Assembly: GCA_002336405.1 (NCBI GenBank)
Contig: DDEJ01000077.1
Coordinates: 9,843 to 20,515 of the forward strand
Origin: Rhodobacteraceae bacterium UBA1957
GTDB lineage: Bacteria; Pseudomonadota; Alphaproteobacteria; Rhodobacterales; Rhodobacteraceae
Direction of reading: 5' to 3'
DNA: 10,673 nt
In this document: one piece after another, positions 7,284 to 10,673 of the stretch
How the letters are laid out: each line of letters opens with the position of its first letter
Position numbering within the stretch: position 1 is the first letter of the stretch
Notes under the pieces: generated by a model
Told to the model about the DNA's origin: nothing
What the model saw: the letters and a program-made list of their open reading frames with translations, nothing else
Database searches by the model: none
Program-made: the position numbers and the translations under genes

Positions 7284-7763
7284 TCACTCTTCCGTACGCT
7301 CGGCCAGTTTTGCCGCAATTATGTCAGCCATCATTTTCGTACTGGAACCAGGGGTCACCCCGCCAACCCCGACACGCCGTCCGAAACGCCACCAAAGACC
7401 GGGGTTCCAGGCGCGGGGCTGTGCGGTTTTTACCTTAAAGATGAATCCGTTTGAAGGTTTGAACGCCAACATACCGCGGTCAATCGATACGATCTGATCG
7501 ACATATGCGATCACCTCACCGGAACTATCGCGCAACTCGGTTTCAGTCAGCTCGATAACACGCTGCGTCGCGTACCACATTTTCTGTCCCAACCAAAGCA
7601 CGGTGACGCCCAAAAGAACCAAAAACGCCTGCCAACCCATATGCGCAGGTGGCTTGATCAAAGCGATATAAATCAACAGCAAACCCAGTACGATGTTTAG
7701 AGTGACACCAAACAACCGACGCGGCGCGCTGGCATGAACTGTGGCCAAAATTTCAGAAGACAT
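7284..7763 (-). CDS. Conserved-looking two-helix membrane protein of unknown function
   Basis: I do not recognise a named family. The protein (159 residues from ATG 7763) has a short N-terminus, two hydrophobic helices at about 17-36 and 44-64 joined by a tight KPPAHMGW turn, then a soluble C-terminal part of about 95 residues. That part starts with the beta-like series RVIELTETELRDSSGEVI and contains IVSIDRGMLAFKPSNGFIFKV and a Trp/Gly-rich WNPGLWWRFGRRVGVGGVTP segment. A membrane hairpin followed by such strands resembles bacterial PH-like membrane proteins, but this is only a guess from layout. ATG 7763 is preceded by a GGGGTG-like site; the frame continues to ATG 7799, which has a poorer ribosome site. 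It follows the upstream oxidoreductase by 57 bp and may be co-transcribed with it. Confidence 0.75.
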   Translation of the reverse strand: MSSEILATVHASAPRRLFGVTLNIVLGLLLIYIALIKPPAHMGWQAFLVLLGVTVLWLGQKMWYATQRVIELTETELRDSSGEVIAYVDQIVSIDRGMLAFKPSNGFIFKVKTAQPRAWNPGLWWRFGRRVGVGGVTPGSSTKMMADIIAAKLAERTEE

Positions 7764-7820
7764 AGGGCACCCCGCTGCGTGAGCGCTCAGATACCCCATA
7801 ACCGTGGCAGAGGCGAGGCC

Positions 7821-8765
7821 TCAATGTTCAGGGCGCACCTCATAGCCCACCTCTTCGGGCTCGTCATCCACCAAAGCCTCTGGGAACCCGTCAGCCAGAA
7901 CACTGAGACCGGTCGCCTGTTCCAGCCGTTCAATGATCCGGTCCGATTGCGCGCGCGCGCCAAACCGCGCCTTCCCGTCTTGTATAATTGATATAATCTG
8001 CGGTGAAAGTTCCAGCGGCACGTCCAAGTCATCAGCGATTTTTTGAAACAACCCGATATCTTTCAGCACCAGGTCCATAGTGAAATTGACATCACGCGAT
8101 CCCGACAGGATCAGCTGGCTTTCGGTTTCATGTACAAACGACGTCCCAGACGAGATTTTGATCGCCTCATAGGTGGTCGCCAGATCAAGACCCGCCGCCT
8201 TCATCGTCACCAGCGCCTCGCAGACCGTCAGCAAATTGGCCGTGGCCAGATAGTTTGTCATCACCTTAAGAATGCTCGCTGATCCCAGATCGCCAGTGTG
8301 TAGAACCCGCCGCCCCATCAGCGTCAACAGAGGTAGAACGCGCTCAAACACTGGGCGGGAACAGCCCGCGAAAATCGAAATATTCGCCGTATCCGCCCGG
8401 TGACAGCCCCCAGACACCGGGCATTCGACCGCCTCTGCGCCGACAGCAGTGACCTGCTCGGCCAGACGGCGCACCTCCGAGGCGTCGGTGGTAGACATCT
8501 CGATCCAGGTTTTACCCGGTACCATCTCTGGCAGCATTTGCTCCATAACCGCAGCACAAGCGGTCGGACTGGGCAGGCATGTAATAACGGTATCGCAAGC
8601 CCGCATCAGTTGCGCTGGACTGACGCCATCGCGGGCACCGCGGGCCACAAAGCCCGCCACCAGTTCGGTCTCAAGATCGTGAACGTATAAGTCCACACCG
8701 TTGCGCAAAAGGCTGCCTGACAATTTGCCGCCCACATTTCCAAGACCAATAAAACCGACCCGCAT
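7821..8765 (-). CDS. NAD-dependent beta-hydroxyacid dehydrogenase (3-hydroxyisobutyrate dehydrogenase family)
   Basis: Cytoplasmic oxidoreductase (314 residues) of the 6-phosphogluconate/3-hydroxyisobutyrate dehydrogenase superfamily, which oxidises beta-hydroxyacids or reduces semialdehydes. The Rossmann motif GFIGLGNVGG is at residues 4-13, with Asp30 at the end of the second strand favouring NAD over NADP. The substrate-binding signature appears as ECPVSGGCHRADTANISIFAG (114-134), the catalytic lysine is Lys167 in ILKVMTNYL with Asn171, and Lys235 sits in the usual LVLKDIGL segment. Residues about 292-314 form an acidic tail. ATG 8765 places the Rossmann motif at the N-terminus and has a run of G seven bases upstream; the open frame to 8906 is not conserved-looking and runs through the operator region. 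The substrate cannot be named. It is transcribed divergently from the broken pirin gene. Confidence 0.9.
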   Translation of the reverse strand: MRVGFIGLGNVGGKLSGSLLRNGVDLYVHDLETELVAGFVARGARDGVSPAQLMRACDTVITCLPSPTACAAVMEQMLPEMVPGKTWIEMSTTDASEVRRLAEQVTAVGAEAVECPVSGGCHRADTANISIFAGCSRPVFERVLPLLTLMGRRVLHTGDLGSASILKVMTNYLATANLLTVCEALVTMKAAGLDLATTYEAIKISSGTSFVHETESQLILSGSRDVNFTMDLVLKDIGLFQKIADDLDVPLELSPQIISIIQDGKARFGARAQSDRIIERLEQATGLSVLADGFPEALVDDEPEEVGYEVRPEH

Positions 8766-8824
8766 AGCGTTTCCCCCCATTGTTTCATTAAGAATTACAC
8801 GCAGCTTCAAACCCCTACAGTCTG

Positions 8825-8845
8825 TTTGCGACGTCCCAGCGCAAA
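8825..8845. repeat. Inverted repeat TTTGCG/CGCAAA in the divergent region
   Basis: TTTGCG (8825-8830) and CGCAAA (8840-8845) are exact reverse complements 9 bp apart. The site lies 60-80 bp upstream of the oxidoreductase start and could be part of its control region. A separate 8-bp palindrome TGTCGACA follows at 8849-8856. Confidence 0.4.
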
Positions 8846-8868
8846 GAATGTCGACACACAGCGCCCTC

Positions 8869-8906
8869 TGTGCACTATTGCACAGCGGGTCTTGCACTGC
8901 GCACAA
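8869..8906. promoter_or_regulatory. Double dyad operator between the oxidoreductase and pirin genes
   Basis: TGTGCACTATTGCACA (8869-8884) is a perfect dyad with six-base arms and a four-base centre. Its TGTG-N8-CACA layout resembles Crp/Fnr-type sites but lacks the canonical TGTGA/TCACA. A second, imperfect dyad, TTGCACTGCGCACAA (8892-8906), follows, and TTGCACAGCG (8878-8887) and TTGCACTGCG (8892-8901) form a direct repeat 14 bp apart. The first dyad is centred about 73 bp upstream of the predicted pirin start, a usual activator position; the same protein could also act on the divergent gene. Confidence 0.5.
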
Positions 8907-8914
8907 TCAAAAAA

Positions 8915-8943
8915 TTGAATAAAGACAGGGGCAGTCCTAGTAT
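8915..8943 (+). promoter_or_regulatory. Sigma-70-type promoter of the pirin pseudogene
   Basis: TTGAAT (8915-8920) and TAGTAT (8938-8943) are separated by exactly 17 bp, predicting a start near 8950 and a leader of about 23 bases before ATG 8973. The ribosome site AGGGA is seven bases before that ATG. The promoter looks undamaged although the gene it serves is broken. Confidence 0.6.
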
Positions 8944-8972
8944 TTTGGGCAGACGCAAACAGGGACTTAAAC

Positions 8973-9883
8973 ATGTCGTTACGCTCAACTCTCGAAACCC
9001 GTAAAGCCCAACCGACAATGGAGGGGGCCGGCGTACATTTGCACCGGGCCTTTGGATTTCAGGACCCCAGCGAACTGGATCCGTTCCTGTTGTTTGATGA
9101 TTTTCGCAACGACGTGCCCGCCCATTACCTGCAGGGGTTTCCGTGGCATCCGCATCGCGGTATTGAAACCATCACCTTTGTGCTGTCGGAAACCGTGGAG
9201 CATGGTGACAGTCTGGGCAACACTGGGGCCTCAGCGCCGGCGATGTCGAGGGGATGACCGCAGGCTCGGGCATCATGCACCAAGAGATGCCAACGGGAAA
9301 TGCCAAGGGCCAGATGCACGGCTTTCAACTCTGGGCCAATTTACCCGCAGCGCTGAAAATGACCGCGCCGCGATATCAGGACGTCTAGGGCAAAGATATC
9401 CCCCTTGTGAGCGATGACGATGGGACCGAAGTGAAAATCATCGTCGGAACGTTTTGGGGCCAACAGGGCGGTGTTGACGGAATTGGCACCGATCCGCAAT
9501 ATCTGGATATCTTTATGGCTACTGGTATTAAAAGAACATTTAAAATAGATACTTACCGCTGGGCCTTTGCCTATGTATTTTAAGGCGCCGGAGCGTTTAC
9601 CGATGCCAGCGCGCCTCTGGGGGTTCTGCTGGAAAAAGAAATCGCTGGCGAAGAGATCAACATCCGCGATATGTCTGGCGACCGCACCTTAATCCGGTTT
9701 GGAACCGGAGATGAAGTCACGGTTCAGGCCAGCGAAGAAGGCCTCAGATTTCTGCTGATATCTGGCGCACCTATCGACGCACCCGTGGCCTGGCACGGCC
9801 CGCTTGTGATGAATTCGCAAGATGAGTTGCGACAAGCCATGCGTGATCTGCGCAACAATACCTTTATAAAATCGGCGCATTAA
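8973..9883 (+). pseudogene. Pirin family protein, broken by a frameshift and two stops
   Basis: Pirins are bicupin, iron-binding proteins; some have quercetinase activity and others act as regulators. The start (ATG 8973 with AGGGA seven bases before it) and first 85 or so codons are normal, including the metal-binding HPHRGIET segment. Within the GGGG run at 9225-9228 one base is missing: the first frame ends at 9257, while the pirin reading continues one frame over as [20 protein letters not shown], with the second metal-ligand pair His and Glu. That frame is cut by TAG at 9386-9388 (after YQDV) and TAA at 9581-9583 (after AYVF, where family members have a Glu/Gly-rich turn), then runs to TAA 9881-9883, ending in the normal GPLVMNSQDELRQAM tail. 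The AT-rich patch 9520-9555 also looks diverged. No segment could fold as a full bicupin. Confidence 0.9.
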
Positions 9884-10673
9884 TAAACCGGCGCTTTACT
9901 ACGTTCAGGACCTATTAACTTTGCTGGGGCTTTCGAGCTTGTATAGTTCAATCCCGCATACAATGGGGGATTTTATGAGTAATCTTTAATATCTGAGCGA
10001 AGATCAAATGATGCGGCTTCGGCCATATTTTCCATTGGGCCGGGGTAGAGCCCGCGTTGATGATAAGCGTGTCTTGAGTGGGATTATCTTGTTTAATCGC
10101 ATAGGTCGCGGCGGTGTATCGCTCCCAAGGAAAACAATCCGTACAAGACTTTATACAATCACCAGAGACAGGGGGCGGAATGTGCGGGTATTCGCGCGGA
10201 CCTTGGAGGGGTCGCTGCCAAAGCACCGGAAAACAAGACGATCTCCATCGACGCAAATCACCTCAAGGCTCACCGCACGGCCTCCAGCCTGAGGGTAAAA
10301 CAGAGGGGCCCGGACGTCTGATAGGCCGTACCAAAGGTGGTATGAATACGCAACTGCACGCTGTGACCGACACGATTGGCCACCAATCCGGTTCTTTATG
10401 ACCGCGGGCCAGGTCAGGGGGGATACCGGAGCGAGAGCTCTTGTGAGCAGCCTGCCGGCAGCCGATTGGTTATTGGGAGATCGAGGCTGTGACGCAGACA
10501 AGTTCCGTGAAGCCCTCGTGAGGCTAGCTATAAAGCCTTGCATTATAAACAAAAATCATCATGCAAAGCCATTAAGTACGACAAGCTGCGATACAAAAAA
10601 CGCAACCGAAGACGTCTGCGTAAGGGCGTTTTTGGGTTTCACGATTTAGGCAGAGGTGTTTTTCAGTCTGCTG
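9884..10673 (+). mobile_element. IS5-family insertion sequence remnant, left part
   Basis: The 91 bp between the pirin stop and the transposase start, plus the transposase remnant, presumably represent the left part of an insertion sequence. The left terminal repeat could begin near the CAGGACC at 9906-9912, but without the right end (outside the window) I cannot pair the repeats or find a target duplication. The left boundary is therefore uncertain. Confidence 0.5.
9975..10673 (+). pseudogene. Decayed IS5-family transposase, running off the window end
   Basis: Joined across frames this reads as an IS5-family DDE transposase: SEDQMMRLRPYFPLGRGRARVDD, KRVLSGIILFNRIG, APKENNPYKTLYN, VFARTLEG, KTISIDANHLKAHRTASSLRV, GRLIGRTKGGMNTQLHAVTD, FFMTAGQV, ADWLLGDRGCDADKFREAL and IKYDKLRYKKRNR. 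The fifth codon is a stop (TAA 9987-9989). Frame changes fall near 10105-10118, 10155-10180, 10210-10225, 10305-10313, 10381-10386 and 10568-10571. The first two acidic residues of the DDE triad are visible (SIDA, GDRGCDAD), but the third, in the usual IEIMFGRLKDWRR stretch, is absent and the C-terminus appears shortened. The element cannot make active transposase. It starts 91 bp after the broken pirin gene. Confidence 0.85.

Noticed and set aside
9671..9883. A separate 70-residue gene starting at ATG 9671
   Set aside because: Its sequence is simply the C-terminal part of the pirin cupin, in frame with the reading upstream of the TAA at 9581; it has no independent fold or clear ribosome site.
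10151..10552. Minus-strand 133-codon open frame across the transposase remnant
   Set aside because: It is antisense to the recognisable transposase sequence and has no family resemblance.

Overview
The window looks like a piece of a marine Roseobacter-clade (Rhodobacterales, Alphaproteobacteria) chromosome. This is inferred from protein family content and sequence style (a complete soxBDAG sarcosine oxidase operon, a 476-residue Glu/Leu/Phe/Val-type dehydrogenase, an IS5-family remnant). No rRNA or marker gene is present to confirm it. All intact genes lie on the minus strand; the plus strand carries only broken genes at the right end.

Layout from left to right. Positions 1-375 are a gene-free stretch, clearly AT-rich up to about 310, with a short 19-bp-period repeat at its left edge. 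Positions 376-5402 hold, in transcription order from right to left, soxB, soxD, soxA and soxG, the four subunits of heterotetrameric sarcosine oxidase. They are tightly spaced or overlapping and surely one operon. The 190-bp gap upstream of soxB contains a perfect 17-bp palindrome and a TATAAA box. Next come a glutamate dehydrogenase-family gene (5593-7023) with its own leader and promoter candidate, a small two-helix membrane protein of unknown function (7284-7763), and a 3-hydroxyisobutyrate dehydrogenase-family oxidoreductase (7821-8765).

The 207-bp region 8766-8972 is divergent. It holds a cluster of TGTGC/GCACA dyads just upstream of a good sigma-70-type promoter (TTGAAT, 17 bp, TAGTAT) pointing right into a pirin gene. 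The pirin gene (8973-9883) is a pseudogene with one frameshift and two in-frame stops. It is followed by a heavily decayed IS5-family transposase (9975 to the window end) with one early stop and at least six frameshifts. The right flank is therefore a decaying region.

Functionally, sarcosine oxidase converts sarcosine, O2 and tetrahydrofolate to glycine, H2O2 and 5,10-methylene-tetrahydrofolate, the last step of glycine betaine/choline demethylation. The adjacent dehydrogenase could release or assimilate ammonium from amino acids, so the left two thirds suit methylated-amine and amino-acid use. I found no CRISPR array, tRNA, rRNA, phage gene or clear novel system. The most unusual things here are regulatory palindromes and gene decay.
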